Below, piece after piece: positions 1-9,582 of a stretch of 62,848 nucleotides of DNA. The notes under the pieces are model-generated. The model was not told where the DNA came from and did not search any database. It saw only the letters and a list, made by a program, of their open reading frames with translations. Position numbers and translations under genes: made by a program. Numbering within the stretch: the stretch's first letter is position 1; the number at the start of each line of letters is the position of its first letter. Origin of the DNA: Rhizobium sp. Q54 (lineage in GTDB: Bacteria; Pseudomonadota; Alphaproteobacteria; Rhizobiales; Xanthobacteraceae); contig CAMAWF010000011.1 in the NCBI GenBank assembly GCA_945861895.1, positions 1-62,848 of the forward strand, in the 5' to 3' direction.

Positions 1-249
1 CACGCCGCCGCCGAGCTGAACCGGAATCGAAATCGCTTCCAATATGTGCTCGACCGCGGCGGCATTCACCGGCTTGCCGGCAAAGGCGCCGTCGAGATCG
101 ACGAGATGCAGATACTCGAAGCCCTGCCGCTCGAACGCCTGCGCCTGCGCCGCCGGATCGCGGTGGAACACCGTTGCGCGCGCCATGTCGCCTTGCTCCA
201 AGCGCACGCACAACCCGTCCTTGAGATCGATGGCGGGAAATAAAATCAC
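1..249 (-). CDS. hisA: HisA, ProFAR isomerase (partial, 5' end only)
   Basis: Only the first 83 codons lie in the window; the gene reads leftward and is cut by the window edge. The start is a GTG at 249-247. The protein opens with [11 protein letters not shown], the typical first beta strand of HisA with its catalytic Asp, and reaches the VQLGGGV strand at the left edge. HisA isomerises ProFAR to PRFAR in histidine biosynthesis and is a cytosolic TIM barrel. HisF shares the fold, but the ILFPAIDL opening favours HisA. It follows hisH and hisB on the same strand, with a palindromic repeat between it and hisH. Confidence 0.93.
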   Translation of the reverse strand, partial: MILFPAIDLKDGLCVRLEQGDMARATVFHRDPAAQAQAFERQGFEYLHLVDLDGAFAGKPVNAAAVEHILEAISIPVQLGGGV

Positions 250-267
250 GGCGCACCGTCCTGCACC

Positions 268-356
268 GTCATCCTGAGGTGGCCGCGAAGCGGCCCTCGA
301 AGGATGCCGACCGCCACCCTTCGAGGCTCGCTGCGCTCGCACCTCAGGGTGACGAC
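268..356. repeat. Intergenic palindromic repeat, family A (two hairpins)
   Basis: Two inverted copies of a GTCATCCTGAGG...CCTTCGAGG hairpin unit lie between hisH and hisA. Related copies occur at 2963-3066, 15738-15786 and 51438-51528. It resembles REP-type elements; no coding role is seen. Confidence 0.8.
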
Positions 357-376
357 GAGAGGCCGTTGGAAATACA

Positions 377-1027
377 TCACGGCGTCCACTTCAGAAAATT
401 CGCGATCAGCGCCAAGCCCAGCCGCTGGCTCTTCTCGGGATGAAATTGCGTGCCGATCATGTTCGCGCGTCCGGCGATGGCGGTCAGCGGCCCGCCGTAA
501 TCCGCCTGCGCGATCAGGTCGCTGCGCTCGGCTGGATTGAGCGCATAGGAATGCACGAAATAGGCGTGCAGTCCCGAAGGCCCGAGCGGAATGCCGGCGA
601 GCAGGGGATGCGGCTTCGCCACGTCGAGCGTGTTCCAGCCCATGTGCGGAATTTTCAATGCCGGGTCGGACGGCGCGATCTTCTCCACCTCGCCGGCAAT
701 CCAGCCAAGTCCGGGCGTCACCTGGTATTCGCGCCCGCGCTCGGCCATCAATTGCATCCCGACGCAGATGCCGAAGAACGGTCTTGCTTTCCCGCGTACG
801 GTTTGTTCGAGCGCGTCGATCATGCCGGGGATAGCGTCGAGCCCGCGCCGGCAATCGGCGAAGGCGCCGACGCCGGGCAGCACCACGCGCTCGGCGCGCG
901 CGACTTCATCCGGATCGTTGCTGACCGTAATGGTTTGCGCCGCGCCGGACTCGCGCGCCGCGCGCTCGAACGCCTTGGCCGCCGAATGCAAATTGCCGGA
1001 GCCATAATCCACGATGACGACACTCAT
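377..1027 (-). CDS. hisH: HisH, glutamine amidotransferase subunit of imidazole glycerol phosphate synthase
   Basis: The product is 216 aa from the ATG at 1027, the usual length. It opens with [12 protein letters not shown]. The class I amidotransferase nucleophile is in FFGICVGMQ (Cys about 88), and the catalytic His-Glu pair is in TQFHPEKSQ near the C-terminus. HisH releases ammonia from glutamine and channels it to HisF to make IGP and AICAR in histidine biosynthesis. The start overlaps the stop of the upstream DUF2628 gene by 4 bp (ATGA), implying translational coupling. The reading frame stays open to 1147, but that extension lies inside the DUF2628 gene and is rejected. Confidence 0.96.
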   Translation of the reverse strand: MSVVIVDYGSGNLHSAAKAFERAARESGAAQTITVSNDPDEVARAERVVLPGVGAFADCRRGLDAIPGMIDALEQTVRGKARPFFGICVGMQLMAERGREYQVTPGLGWIAGEVEKIAPSDPALKIPHMGWNTLDVAKPHPLLAGIPLGPSGLHAYFVHSYALNPAERSDLIAQADYGGPLTAIAGRANMIGTQFHPEKSQRLGLALIANFLKWTP

Positions 1028-1518
1028 CGCGGCGCTCTGGAATCGGGAAACAGGCCGATGATGTCTTGCGCTGGCGGCATGCGGCGGATCGCCGCTACAG
1101 GCGGAGGCTGCGGCACAGCCGCGGTTTCCGGCACGCGCGCCAGCCAATCGGCGAAGAACCGCCGCTCGGCGGATTCAACGTCGTCGCCGACGACGACACC
1201 GAGTGTCGTCCAGCCGCGGCGCGCGAGCGTCCAGCGCCGCAGCGTCGCGGCCTCGAACCCGGCAAGCAGCCCGATCAGCACGGCGATGGCGAATTTCACG
1301 CCGCCGCTTGCGCCGGCGAAATACAGAGCAACGCCGATGACCAAATTAAGCGCGATGAACAGCAGCAAGACCAGCCACAGCCGGTGCCACAAAATCCACA
1401 ACGGCGTGAGCAGGAAGGCCCAAAGATGAAAGCCGTCGCGCACAAAGACAAAGCGCGCCGGATCGGCGGCGGCTTCTGCTTCGCGCAACGGCGGCTGGTG
1501 CACGGTGTAGACGGACAT
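1024..1518 (-). CDS. DUF2628 domain membrane protein
   Basis: About 164 aa. It starts [13 protein letters not shown], typical of DUF2628 proteins found in alphaproteobacterial his clusters. One hydrophobic hairpin (roughly residues 30-80: [18 protein letters not shown], then two further apolar segments) predicts 2-3 membrane helices, and the rest is cytosolic with a Pro-rich stretch. The alternative ATG at 1533 would add five residues; the one at 1518 is preferred because family members start with MSVYT. The function is unknown. The conserved place between hisB and hisH suggests co-transcription rather than a proven histidine role. Confidence 0.85.
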   Translation of the reverse strand: MSVYTVHQPPLREAEAAADPARFVFVRDGFHLWAFLLTPLWILWHRLWLVLLLFIALNLVIGVALYFAGASGGVKFAIAVLIGLLAGFEAATLRRWTLARRGWTTLGVVVGDDVESAERRFFADWLARVPETAAVPQPPPVAAIRRMPPAQDIIGLFPDSRAPR

Positions 1519-1544
1519 TGTATTTACTCTCAACTATCTCAAGC

Positions 1545-1663
1545 CATTCCGGGGCGCGAGCAAAGCTCGCGAGCCCGGAATCCATAATCCCAGTATAGAA
1601 TTTTACACGCAGCGCCGGGATTATGGATTCCGGACAGCCGCTGCGCGGCTTCCGGAATGACGC
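1545..1663. repeat. Intergenic palindromic repeat, family B (two hairpins)
   Basis: Two hairpins of the CATTCCGG...CCGGAAT type, in inverted order, flank a short AT-richer spacer between hisB and the DUF2628 gene. Each arm also contains the sequence GGATTCCATAAT or its complement. Relatives occur at 34696-34736 and 44234-44334. Confidence 0.8.
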
Positions 1664-1676
1664 CGTTCGATACATC

Positions 1677-2270
1677 TCAGCCGCCGAGCGAGCCTTTGGT
1701 CGACGGCACTTCGCCCTTGGCGCGCGGATCGATCGCCACCGCCGCGCGCAGCGCCCGCGCCAGGCCCTTGAAGCAGGACTCGGCGATGTGGTGGTCGTTC
1801 GACCCATACAGCGTCTCGGCATGCAGCGTGATGCCGGAATTCATGGCAAACGCCTGAAACCATTCCTGCACCAGCTCGGTGTCGAACGAGCCGACCTTGT
1901 CGCGCACGAATTCCGCCTTGAACACCAGGAACGGCCGGCCGGAAATGTCGATGGCGACGCGCGTGAGCGCTTCGTCCATCGGCACGTGCACATCCGCATA
2001 GCGGGTGATGCCCTTCATTTCGCCGAGCGCCTGTTTCACCGCCTGGCCGAGCGCGATGCCGACATCTTCCGTGGTGTGGTGATGGTCGATGTGCAGATCG
2101 CCCTTGGCCTTGACCGTGATGTCGATGCGCGAGTGGCGCGCCAGCAGATCCAGCATGTGGTCGAGGAAGCCGATGCCGGTCGCAATCGACGCGCGGCCTT
2201 CGCCGTCGAGGTCGATGGCGACCTCGACTTCGGTTTCCTTGGTCTTGCGCGTCACCGTCGCCTTGCGCAT
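1677..2270 (-). CDS. hisB: HisB, imidazoleglycerol-phosphate dehydratase
   Basis: 197 aa from the ATG at 2270, which has GGAAGG 8-13 nt upstream; a longer frame to 2351 has no such support. The family signatures are [13 protein letters not shown] and [14 protein letters not shown], which supply the Mn-binding His/Glu ligands. The size fits the monofunctional dehydratase without a phosphatase domain. It converts IGP to imidazole acetol phosphate in histidine synthesis. It is the first gene of the leftward his cluster and is divergent from hslV. Confidence 0.97.
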   Translation of the reverse strand: MRKATVTRKTKETEVEVAIDLDGEGRASIATGIGFLDHMLDLLARHSRIDITVKAKGDLHIDHHHTTEDVGIALGQAVKQALGEMKGITRYADVHVPMDEALTRVAIDISGRPFLVFKAEFVRDKVGSFDTELVQEWFQAFAMNSGITLHAETLYGSNDHHIAESCFKGLARALRAAVAIDPRAKGEVPSTKGSLGG

Positions 2271-2392
2271 GAATTCGGGGCCTTCCGGGCTGAACGCGCG
2301 CCTTTTATCAGGGGTTTGCCGGATTCGCCACAGCCGCCCTTTGCAAAACATGCGTTGATACTTAAATCACCGTCAGCGCGGGGGTTATGCGT

Positions 2393-2953
2393 ATGGCAAC
2401 AAACGAACAGCCTGCAATGCCGTCCTGGCACGGCACCACTATCCTAACCGTCCGTAAGGGCGGCACTGTCGCCATCGGCGGCGACGGCCAAGTGTCGATC
2501 GGCCAGACCATCGTCAAAGCTAATGCCAAGAAGGTGCGCCGTCTGGGTAAGGGCGAAGTCATCGGCGGCTTTGCCGGCGCCACGGCGGACGCCTTCACGC
2601 TGTTCGAGCGGCTGGAAAGCAAGCTCGAGCAATATCCCGGCCAGCTGCTGCGCGCCTCGGTCGAACTTGCCAAGGACTGGCGCACCGACCGCTATCTGCG
2701 CCGGCTGGAAGCCATGATGATCGTCGCCGACGAGAAAGTGTCGCTGGTGCTCACCGGCACCGGCGACGTGCTGGAGCCGGAAGCCGGCGTCATGGGCATC
2801 GGCTCGGGCGGCAACTACGCGCTCGCCGCCGCCCGCGCGCTGGCCGATGGCCCGCTCGACGCCGAGGCGATCGTCCGCCGCGCGCTCGACATCGCCGCCG
2901 ACATTTGCGTCTACACCAACCGAAATGTCACTGTAGAGACGTTGAAGACGTGA
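2393..2953 (+). CDS. hslV: HslV (ClpQ), proteasome-like peptidase subunit
   Basis: 186 aa if started at the ATG at 2393, which lies 8 nt after a GGGGG stretch; an ATG two codons earlier (2387) is too close to that site. The N-terminal nucleophile Thr is the first T of [11 protein letters not shown], so about 14 residues must be removed on maturation. [12 protein letters not shown] and [15 protein letters not shown] are typical of HslV. HslV forms the double hexamer degraded-substrate chamber fed by HslU. A 136-bp gap with a palindromic repeat separates it from hslU, which is wider than the usual tight hslVU spacing. Confidence 0.97.
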   Translation: MATNEQPAMPSWHGTTILTVRKGGTVAIGGDGQVSIGQTIVKANAKKVRRLGKGEVIGGFAGATADAFTLFERLESKLEQYPGQLLRASVELAKDWRTDRYLRRLEAMMIVADEKVSLVLTGTGDVLEPEAGVMGIGSGGNYALAAARALADGPLDAEAIVRRALDIAADICVYTNRNVTVETLKT

Positions 2954-2962
2954 GGCCGTGCC

Positions 2963-3066
2963 CGTCATCCTTCGAGGCTCGCTGACGCTCGCACCTCAGG
3001 ATGACGGCTAAGATTCAACCGTCACCCTGAGGTGCGATGGCGAAGCCCGAGCCTCGAAGGGCGACG
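2963..3066. repeat. Intergenic palindromic repeat, family A (two hairpins)
   Basis: Two inverted CCTGAGG/CCTTCGAGG hairpin units fill most of the hslV-hslU gap. They could form a strong mRNA structure between the two genes. Confidence 0.8.
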
Positions 3067-3089
3067 GCCCTGACGCATCAGAGTAAACC

Positions 3090-4397
3090 ATGACCGACTT
3101 CTCCCCGCGTGAAATCGTTTCCGAACTCGACCGCTTCATCGTCGGGCAATCCGACGCCAAGCGCGCGGTTGCCATCGCGCTGCGCAACCGCTGGCGGCGG
3201 CTCAAGCTCGACGACCGGCTGCGCGAGGAAGTGCTGCCGAAGAATATTCTGATGATCGGTCCCACCGGCGTCGGCAAGACCGAGATTGCACGCCGGCTCG
3301 CCAAGCTCGCGGGCGCGCCCTTCCTCAAGGTGGAGGCCACCAAGTTCACCGAGGTGGGCTACGTCGGGCGCGACGTGGACCAGATCGTGCGCGACCTGGT
3401 CGACATCGCCATCGGCCTGACGCGCGAGCGCAAGCGCAAGGACGTGCAGGCGCGCGCGCAACAGGCGGCGGAAGATCGCGTGGTCGACGCACTCACCGGC
3501 CCAGGCGCAAGCCCCGCCACCAAGGAAAGCTTCCGCCGCAAGCTGCGCGCCGGCGAAATCAACGACAAGGAAATCGAAATCGAGGTGCAGGCTTCCGGCG
3601 GCGGCATGCCGTTGTTCGAAGTTCCCGGCATGCCGGGCGCGCAGATGGGCGCGATCTCAATCGGCGATATCTTCGGCAAGCTCGGTGGCGGGCGCACCAA
3701 GACGCGCCGCGTCACCGTGCAGGAATCCCACGACATCCTGATCATCGAGGAATCCGACAAATTATTGGACAATGACCAGCTGGTGCAGGAATCGATCAAG
3801 GCGGTCGAACAAAACGGAATCGTGTTCCTCGACGAGATCGACAAGATTTGCGTGCGCGAGGGGCGGATGGGCGGCGACGTTTCGCGCGAGGGCGTGCAGC
3901 GCGATCTGCTGCCGCTGATCGAGGGCACCACCGTGAACACCAAGCACGGGCCGGTGAAGACCGATCATGTGCTGTTCATCGCCTCCGGCGCGTTTCATAT
4001 TTCCAAGCCATCGGACCTGCTGCCCGAACTGCAAGGCCGGCTGCCGATTCGCGTCGAGTTGCGGCCGCTCACGCGCGACGACTTCCGCCGCATTCTCACC
4101 GAGCCGGAAGCTTCGCTCATCAAGCAGACGGTCGCCCTGCTGGCGACCGAGGGTGTGACGCTGGAATTTACCGACGACGCGGTCGACGCCATCGCCGATA
4201 TCGCGGTGGCGGTGAACTCCAGCATCGAGAACATCGGCGCGCGCCGGCTGCAAACGGTGATGGAGCGCGTACTCGACGAAATCTCGTTCGCGGCGCCCGA
4301 CCGCTCCGGCGAAACCGTAAAGATCGATGCCGCTTACGTGCACAAACATATCGGCGATCTCGCCAAGAACGCGGATTTGTCGCGTTTCATTCTTTGA
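3090..4397 (+). CDS. hslU: HslU (ClpY), ATPase subunit of the HslUV protease
   Basis: 435 aa, full length. Walker A is GPTGVGKT at residues 57-64 and Walker B is VFLDEIDKI near residue 247; the pore-loop region GYVGRDV is also present. The C-terminus LSRFIL is the tail that docks into HslV and activates it. The family is an AAA+ unfoldase of the cytosol. It pairs with hslV just upstream. No clear Shine-Dalgarno precedes the ATG, and translation may partly depend on hslV transcription through the repeat. Confidence 0.98.
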   Translation: MTDFSPREIVSELDRFIVGQSDAKRAVAIALRNRWRRLKLDDRLREEVLPKNILMIGPTGVGKTEIARRLAKLAGAPFLKVEATKFTEVGYVGRDVDQIVRDLVDIAIGLTRERKRKDVQARAQQAAEDRVVDALTGPGASPATKESFRRKLRAGEINDKEIEIEVQASGGGMPLFEVPGMPGAQMGAISIGDIFGKLGGGRTKTRRVTVQESHDILIIEESDKLLDNDQLVQESIKAVEQNGIVFLDEIDKICVREGRMGGDVSREGVQRDLLPLIEGTTVNTKHGPVKTDHVLFIASGAFHISKPSDLLPELQGRLPIRVELRPLTRDDFRRILTEPEASLIKQTVALLATEGVTLEFTDDAVDAIADIAVAVNSSIENIGARRLQTVMERVLDEISFAAPDRSGETVKIDAAYVHKHIGDLAKNADLSRFIL

Positions 4398-4480
4398 TCC
4401 GCGCGGCAGTGGTACCCTTCCAAATCGTCCATTCATCTGCTCAACTGGCGAAAATATTCGCGGATATCCGCAGTTCATCG

Positions 4481-5614
4481 ATGAACTTAATGCCGCAGTT
4501 TCTGAAAAGTCCTTGGCGGCAAATGATCGCGATCGACACCGTGATCGTAATTGCCATTTTTATTTACAAACTTTCCCGCAGCTTTCCTGAATTTCAATAT
4601 CTCCATCTGCTGATGGACTATCGCTTCGGCTTCGCCAAGCGATCGTTGATCGGCGCCATTGTTTCCTTCGGATTCCCGGCCGTGCCGGTCTGGCTCGTTT
4701 TTGCGCTCGGCCTTGCGGTTTGGCTGGTGACGCTGGTGTTGTTTCTGCGCCTGTTCAAGAAAACCTTCGGCTTCGATGAAGCCAATGTTCCGCTGTTCGC
4801 ATTCGTCGTCGGCTCACCGTTTTTCTTCAAGAATTTCATGCTGGCGATCGGCTATTTCGATATCTATGGCTGCCTGTTCGCCATCGTCGTATTGCTGATC
4901 CCGGCGCGCTCATTCCGCTACGTTGTCATCGCGGCGCTCGGCAGCATCGTGCTGATTCTGATCCACCATCTGCATTTTTTGCTCTACATCCCGACTATCG
5001 GCGTCATCGTCGCATTGCGTTACTACTTCGTGCGCAAAGTCACGGGTTTGGAATTATTCGGCGGTGCGGTCGCGGCTGCCGCCATCGCCGCCGCATTCGT
5101 CGCCGCGCAATTTTACGGCAGCGTGCCGGTGCCGATGGATCAACTGATCGCATATCTGAAAACACGAACGGCCGATGCGAATTTCTTTCTCAACCCGGAT
5201 GCCCTCGACGTTTGGTATCGGCCGCTTGACGACGACATGTGGCGCACCCGGCACTTATTCGTGCACAATCTGACCCGCGCGCCGGTATATTTCGTGCTCA
5301 TCGCATTGCATTGGCCGGTGATAAAATATTTTACGGCAATGATCCGATCGCTGGCCGTCGCCTGGCAGCGCAAACTCGTCGTCCTCGCCGTCGCGTTGGT
5401 GTCGCTCGGCTATGTTGTCATATTCGTCGTCGTGTTCGACTACGCGCGCTGGGTGTCGAGCTGGGCGGTCTGCATGTTGCTGATCATGCATGCCGTTCGG
5501 CAGTTGCCGGCGGCGCACGTGCCGGCCCCGATCGCGGCCGATAACAAGCGGAATCTGTGGCTCGGCTGGATCGCGACGATTATTCCGCGCGTCGGGATTG
5601 TCAGGCCGTTCTAA
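4481..5614 (+). CDS. Polytopic membrane protein of unknown function
   Basis: 377 aa from the ATG at 4481. The same frame stays open back into hslU, but that part is a shadow of hslU. About eight to ten hydrophobic segments are seen, with a short charged motif GFAKRSLIG after the first helix, HHLHFLLYIP in the middle, and FDYARWVSSW near the last helices. Such features recall multi-spanning envelope or glycosyltransferase-like membrane proteins, but no family is recognised. It is less GC-rich than its neighbours. The start is uncertain because no good ribosome-binding site is visible. Confidence 0.7.
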   Translation: MNLMPQFLKSPWRQMIAIDTVIVIAIFIYKLSRSFPEFQYLHLLMDYRFGFAKRSLIGAIVSFGFPAVPVWLVFALGLAVWLVTLVLFLRLFKKTFGFDEANVPLFAFVVGSPFFFKNFMLAIGYFDIYGCLFAIVVLLIPARSFRYVVIAALGSIVLILIHHLHFLLYIPTIGVIVALRYYFVRKVTGLELFGGAVAAAAIAAAFVAAQFYGSVPVPMDQLIAYLKTRTADANFFLNPDALDVWYRPLDDDMWRTRHLFVHNLTRAPVYFVLIALHWPVIKYFTAMIRSLAVAWQRKLVVLAVALVSLGYVVIFVVVFDYARWVSSWAVCMLLIMHAVRQLPAAHVPAPIAADNKRNLWLGWIATIIPRVGIVRPF

Positions 5615-5645
5615 GCGCAGACCGGAACGAAGCCGTTGTCTGGAC

Positions 5646-6206
5646 TTATTCGGCCCGCCGGGCGCGCCGCACGCGCACGTAAAGCGCGCCCTCCCCGCCA
5701 TGCGCGATGGCCGCGGGCTCGTAGCCGATCACATAGTCGCGAAACTCCGGCAGCTTAAGCCAGAGCGGCACCTGGCGGCGCAGCACGCCCGGCTCGCCGC
5801 CGGCATTGGCGCGGCCCTTGCCGGTGATCACCAGCACAAGCCTTGCCTCCCGCGCGCTGGCCGCACGCAAAAACCGCGCCAGCGCGGCATGCGCTTCGCT
5901 TTGCGTCAGGCCATGCAGGTCGAGACGGCCGTCGATCGCGTCCTTACCGCGGGCAACGCGCTGTTTCATCCGCCGTCCGAGCGGGACGAGCGGCGGCGAA
6001 TCCGTCTCCGGTTTGCGCGGCGGCGCTGGCGTCTGCGGTTTTGCCGCGCGCGGCTTGCCGCGGGCCGCTACAGGAGCGGATTGCGGTTCGGCCGGTTCGA
6101 TCTTTACGGCCCGGCGCAGCGGCGCAATCGCCTTGGTCACCGTCGTCCACAATACGCGTTCGTCGTCGGTGAGCCGCCGGCGTCCGTCGCCGCCGCCACC
6201 GGTCAT
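5646..6206 (-). CDS. Smr-domain protein (MutS2 C-terminal-like nuclease domain)
   Basis: 186 aa. The N-terminal half is basic and Pro/Ala-rich and likely disordered. The C-terminal half (from about residue 95) is an Smr domain with LDLHGLTQSEA, the ITGKGR loop and the HGGEGALYVRV strand. Stand-alone Smr proteins of this type have DNA or RNA nicking activity in the family; the substrate here is unknown. The ATG overlaps the mltA stop by 4 bp, so the two are probably translationally coupled. Confidence 0.9.
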   Translation of the reverse strand: MTGGGGDGRRRLTDDERVLWTTVTKAIAPLRRAVKIEPAEPQSAPVAARGKPRAAKPQTPAPPRKPETDSPPLVPLGRRMKQRVARGKDAIDGRLDLHGLTQSEAHAALARFLRAASAREARLVLVITGKGRANAGGEPGVLRRQVPLWLKLPEFRDYVIGYEPAAIAHGGEGALYVRVRRARRAE

Positions 6207-7561
6207 GTGCGTTCCGGCGCCGACTTCGGACGCGGCTTCGGCAGCGGCACCGCGGCTGTTTCCTCCGGACTGTCGGCGTGCTGCGCCAGCTTCGGTTCAT
6301 CGCCCGCAATTGTCTCGGGGCGCGGTTGCGGCAGCGGCACGTTCGTGGTTGCCAAAGCCGCACTTAATTTGCCGGGCACCAGCATGACGAAACGGCCGAA
6401 TTGCTTGATGCGGCCGGCGATGCTGCCGACTTCCTCGCCCGATCCGAAATAGATGTCGGCGCGCGCGGGACCGACGATGGCCGAGCCGGTGTCTTGCGCG
6501 ATCGTCAGCCGCCGGAATTTCGTTTCCGGCTTTTCGCTCGCGATCGGCAGTTCGGCCTCGATCCAGAACGGCGTGCCGTAAACATGGATCGATTTATCGA
6601 CCGCGATCGAGCGCCCGGTGGTGAGCGGAATCCCCTGCGCGCCGACCGGCTCCTCGTCCTCAGCAAGCCCGGTCTCGCGGAAGAATACGAACGAGCGGTT
6701 CTTGCGGCGCAATTCCTTGCCGCCCTCGGGATTGGCCGCCATCCATTCGCGGATGCGGTCCATCGACATGTCTTCCTTCGACACGATGCCGCGCTCGATG
6801 AGGAATTTCCCGACCGGCGTATAGGGCATGCCGTTATGCGCCTCGTAGTTGAGACGAAGCATGCCGCCGGTATCGAGCTTCACCCGCGTCGAGCCTTGAA
6901 TCTGGGCGAAGAACGCGTCGACCGGATCCTTGACCCAGCAGATTTCCAGCTCACGGCCGGCAAGGATGCCTTCCTCGATCTCGGTGCGATCGTAATACGG
7001 CACGATCTTGCGCCGGCCAAATTTGCGGCCGACCTTGCCGGCGTTGGGAAAAGCCTTGCCGTGTTTGCGTGCGCCGGAAACCGCCAGGTTCGATGGCTTG
7101 CGATAGAGCGGGACATTGTATTCCGCGCTGGGATAGCGCGCGCCATTGACCACCGGCTCATAATAGCCGGTAAAAAAGCCCTGGCTTTCGCCGAGCGGCG
7201 AAATGCGCACCGGGCGGAAATTCTGCTCAAAGAAAATGCGCGCCTGTTCGCCGCCCTCGGGCGGCGGCGCCGCGCCGGCGCGGGTGCAAATGTCAAAAAG
7301 CCCGGCGTAAATCGGCCGTGCCGCGCGCATCGCCTTGCTGCCGTTGAGAATGGCTTTGCAGCTTTTGAGAAGGGCGGCGAACGCGGCGGATTGATCGTCT
7401 TCCGTCCAGCCGTCGAGCGCGGCCCACGTCAGCGGCACGATCTGCGCATTTGCAAGCTTGAGCGGGGTGTGTTCCTGCGCCGAAGCGTGCGTGGCCGCCG
7501 CAACGAAAAAACCGAGCGCTGCTGCAAGCCGCCGGGCGATGACGCAAGGACGAAGACCCAC
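6203..7561 (-). CDS. mltA: MltA, murein transglycosylase A
   Basis: 452 aa from the GTG at 7561, which has GGGAG about 9 nt upstream and lies 13 nt after the timA stop; the longer frame to 7651 overlaps that gene. A Sec signal peptide ends near THASAQ. The MltA core contains GYYEPVVNGAR, and the 3D-like barrel has AQDTGSAIVGPARADIYFG with the catalytic Asp in DTG. The enzyme cleaves glycan strands of peptidoglycan to anhydromuropeptides in the periplasm. No lipobox is seen, unlike E. coli MltA. The C-terminus is a Pro-rich tail. Confidence 0.95.
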   Translation of the reverse strand: MGLRPCVIARRLAAALGFFVAAATHASAQEHTPLKLANAQIVPLTWAALDGWTEDDQSAAFAALLKSCKAILNGSKAMRAARPIYAGLFDICTRAGAAPPPEGGEQARIFFEQNFRPVRISPLGESQGFFTGYYEPVVNGARYPSAEYNVPLYRKPSNLAVSGARKHGKAFPNAGKVGRKFGRRKIVPYYDRTEIEEGILAGRELEICWVKDPVDAFFAQIQGSTRVKLDTGGMLRLNYEAHNGMPYTPVGKFLIERGIVSKEDMSMDRIREWMAANPEGGKELRRKNRSFVFFRETGLAEDEEPVGAQGIPLTTGRSIAVDKSIHVYGTPFWIEAELPIASEKPETKFRRLTIAQDTGSAIVGPARADIYFGSGEEVGSIAGRIKQFGRFVMLVPGKLSAALATTNVPLPQPRPETIAGDEPKLAQHADSPEETAAVPLPKPRPKSAPERT

Positions 7562-7574
7562 CGCCGGCTCCCGT

Positions 7575-8288
7575 TTATTGTCCGGCTTCGGTGGCGACGA
7601 GTTTCCAGTTCGGATCGCGCGATGAAAGGTCGCGTGCAAACGTCCACACATCGGTGACGTCGGTCACTTTTTCCGCATTGCCTTCGATGACGTTACCGGA
7701 CTTGTTACGCGTCGCCGAAACCAGCTGCGAGACAAAGCGCATGGTGATCTGCACCGTTTGTGCGCGCAACTCGGCGGCGGTGATGTCGGCGGCATCGATC
7801 GAAACGAACTTGCTCTCGACGGTTTCTTCGCGCCGCTCGCGTTCGGTGATCGCCGCCTCGAAGCCTTCGGCGACATCGCGCGACAGCAGGTTTCTCAGCG
7901 TGCGGCGGTCGCCCTCGGCAAATGCCGTGACGGTCATCTCGTAGGCGGCGCGCGCGCCGGCGATGAAATGCTTGACATCGAAACTTGGGTCCGCTGCGGC
8001 GATGGCGTCGAGACCGGTCGCGGTGGCGGAACCGGTTTCCGCGATGCCCTTCCAGGGCTCGGCTGCTGCCGCAGGCTCCGCCGGTTTTTTCGACGCATCC
8101 TTCACTGCATCCGTTGTACGGTTCGGCAACGCGACCACTTTTTCCCCCGCCGGCCGCACGGCGTCACGCGCGGTATAAGGATCGTAAGGCGGCCGCTCTC
8201 GCCCCGTGCGCTGGCCGAGCACGCTGCGCAGACGCAGGAATATGAACACCGCCAGCGCCAGGAAGATGATGGTGTAGATGTCGAACAC
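7575..8288 (-). CDS. Tim44/TimA family protein
   Basis: 237 aa. It has one N-terminal membrane helix (FDIYTIIFLALAVFIFLRL), a linker rich in Pro/Ala/Lys, and a C-terminal Tim44-like domain from about residue 100 (FIAGARAAYEMTVTAFAEGD, then RNLLSRDVAEGFEAAI). Bacterial relatives are inner-membrane proteins related to the mitochondrial import component Tim44. The role in bacteria is not settled. It is conserved near secB and dnaQ in alphaproteobacteria and heads the timA-mltA-smr operon, divergent from fxsA. Confidence 0.92.
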   Translation of the reverse strand: MFDIYTIIFLALAVFIFLRLRSVLGQRTGRERPPYDPYTARDAVRPAGEKVVALPNRTTDAVKDASKKPAEPAAAAEPWKGIAETGSATATGLDAIAAADPSFDVKHFIAGARAAYEMTVTAFAEGDRRTLRNLLSRDVAEGFEAAITERERREETVESKFVSIDAADITAAELRAQTVQITMRFVSQLVSATRNKSGNVIEGNAEKVTDVTDVWTFARDLSSRDPNWKLVATEAGQ

Positions 8289-8516
8289 GTTTTTGAACTT
8301 TCTCCGCGGCCGTCAGTCAGAGTAAGGCAAAATAGGCAGCCGGCCGGTAGACAAATTCGCGCACTCCAGGCCGGTTCCGCCGCTATTATTTAAGCACGCG
8401 GCCACACCGTTCCATAGTCCCGCGGCCCTTAATCGGCGCGGTATTGTGCCCCATCTGGAATGGTAGACGATCCGGGCCTTTACGCCAACATCGCCGATCG
8501 CTTGAGAACAACACCG

Positions 8517-8999
8517 ATGTCCGCGGCAAAATTGGTTCTCCTCCTGCTGTTGGCCATGCCGGTGGCTGAGCTGGCCGTGTTCATTGTGGTGGCCGCGACC
8601 ATTGGTTTGGGCCCGGCCTTCGCCCTTTTGATCGCCACTTCCGTAGCAGGGGGGCTGGTACTTCGGTACGCCGGGCGGGCGCAAATGTCCCGGTTTCGCA
8701 CCGCCTGGGGCGAAGGCGGCGCCGCCGCCATCGGGCTCGACAGCGGCAGTTTTCTCACCTTATTGGCTGGAATTCTGTTGCTACTTCCGGGCTTTATCAC
8801 CGACCTCCTGGGCCTCATGCTGCTCGTCCCGCGGCTTCGTCAATGGATCGGCAAAACCGCCACCGGCGCAATGGGACGGCACGGCCGTGCGGCAAGCGCC
8901 GATCCGGTGGTCGATCTCAAGCCGGGCGAGTGGCGCCAGGTCCCGGAAGGCAGGCTCGCCGACCGGCGCAACCATGGCGAAACCGATGAAATCCGTTGA
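8517..8999 (+). CDS. fxsA: FxsA family membrane protein
   Basis: 160 aa from the ATG at 8517 (MSAAKLVLLLLLAMPVAEL); an in-frame ATG at 8460 would add 19 residues. Three to four hydrophobic segments and the conserved GILLLLPGFITDLLGL block are typical of FxsA, a cytoplasmic membrane protein named for suppressing phage T7 exclusion in E. coli. The cellular role in this group is unknown. The gene lies between timA and secB. Confidence 0.88.
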   Translation: MSAAKLVLLLLLAMPVAELAVFIVVAATIGLGPAFALLIATSVAGGLVLRYAGRAQMSRFRTAWGEGGAAAIGLDSGSFLTLLAGILLLLPGFITDLLGLMLLVPRLRQWIGKTATGAMGRHGRAASADPVVDLKPGEWRQVPEGRLADRRNHGETDEIR

Positions 9000-9074
9000 A
9001 TCGGCGCATCCTTGTTCCGCTTCAGACCCTATGTTAGCCAACCGCCGGCCGGTCGAGCGGCCGATGGAGCGTTC

Positions 9075-9563
9075 ATGACCACGACAAATGGCGGCCAGGC
9101 GCAGCCGCAGGACAATCCGCCGCAGCTCAATGTGCTGGCCCAATACATCAAGGATTTCTCCTTCGAGAATCCCAATGCGCCGCGCTCGCTCACTCCGGGG
9201 CAGCAAGCTCCCGCCATCAACATTCAGATCAACGTCAATGCCACGCCGCAGGGCCAAAACGACTTCGAGGTCGTGCTCAAGATCGAGGGCAAGGCCGAAA
9301 TTCCCGGCACCTTGCTGTTTAGCTTCGATCTTGCCTTCGCCGGCATGTTCCGCATTGCGAACGTGCCGCAGGAAAACATCCATCCGCTGGTGATGATCGA
9401 ATGCCCGCGGCTGTTGTTTCCGTTCGCGCGCGAAATCATCGCGACGGCGGTGCGGGGCGGCGGCTTCCCGCCGCTGCTGATCGATCCGGTCGATTTCGTC
9501 GGTCTCTACCGGCAGAAAATGGACGATATGCAGCCCGCACCGGCGCCTGCCGTTCCGAGCTGA
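9075..9563 (+). CDS. secB: SecB, protein-export chaperone
   Basis: 162 aa from the ATG at 9075. The core reads [17 protein letters not shown], and later [33 protein letters not shown], both SecB signatures. SecB is a cytosolic tetramer that keeps precursors unfolded and passes them to SecA. It lies 75 bp after fxsA and converges on dnaQ. Confidence 0.97.
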   Translation: MTTTNGGQAQPQDNPPQLNVLAQYIKDFSFENPNAPRSLTPGQQAPAINIQINVNATPQGQNDFEVVLKIEGKAEIPGTLLFSFDLAFAGMFRIANVPQENIHPLVMIECPRLLFPFAREIIATAVRGGGFPPLLIDPVDFVGLYRQKMDDMQPAPAPAVPS

Positions 9564-9582
9564 CGCGTTTCATCACAGCCGG

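Noticed and set aside
2352-2392. Heat-shock promoter for hslV
   Set aside because: No -35/-10 pair with acceptable spacing could be found by eye.
3848-4480. Upstream extension of the membrane-protein frame into hslU
   Set aside because: Overlaps hslU in another frame and has no membrane or family character; the real gene starts near 4481.
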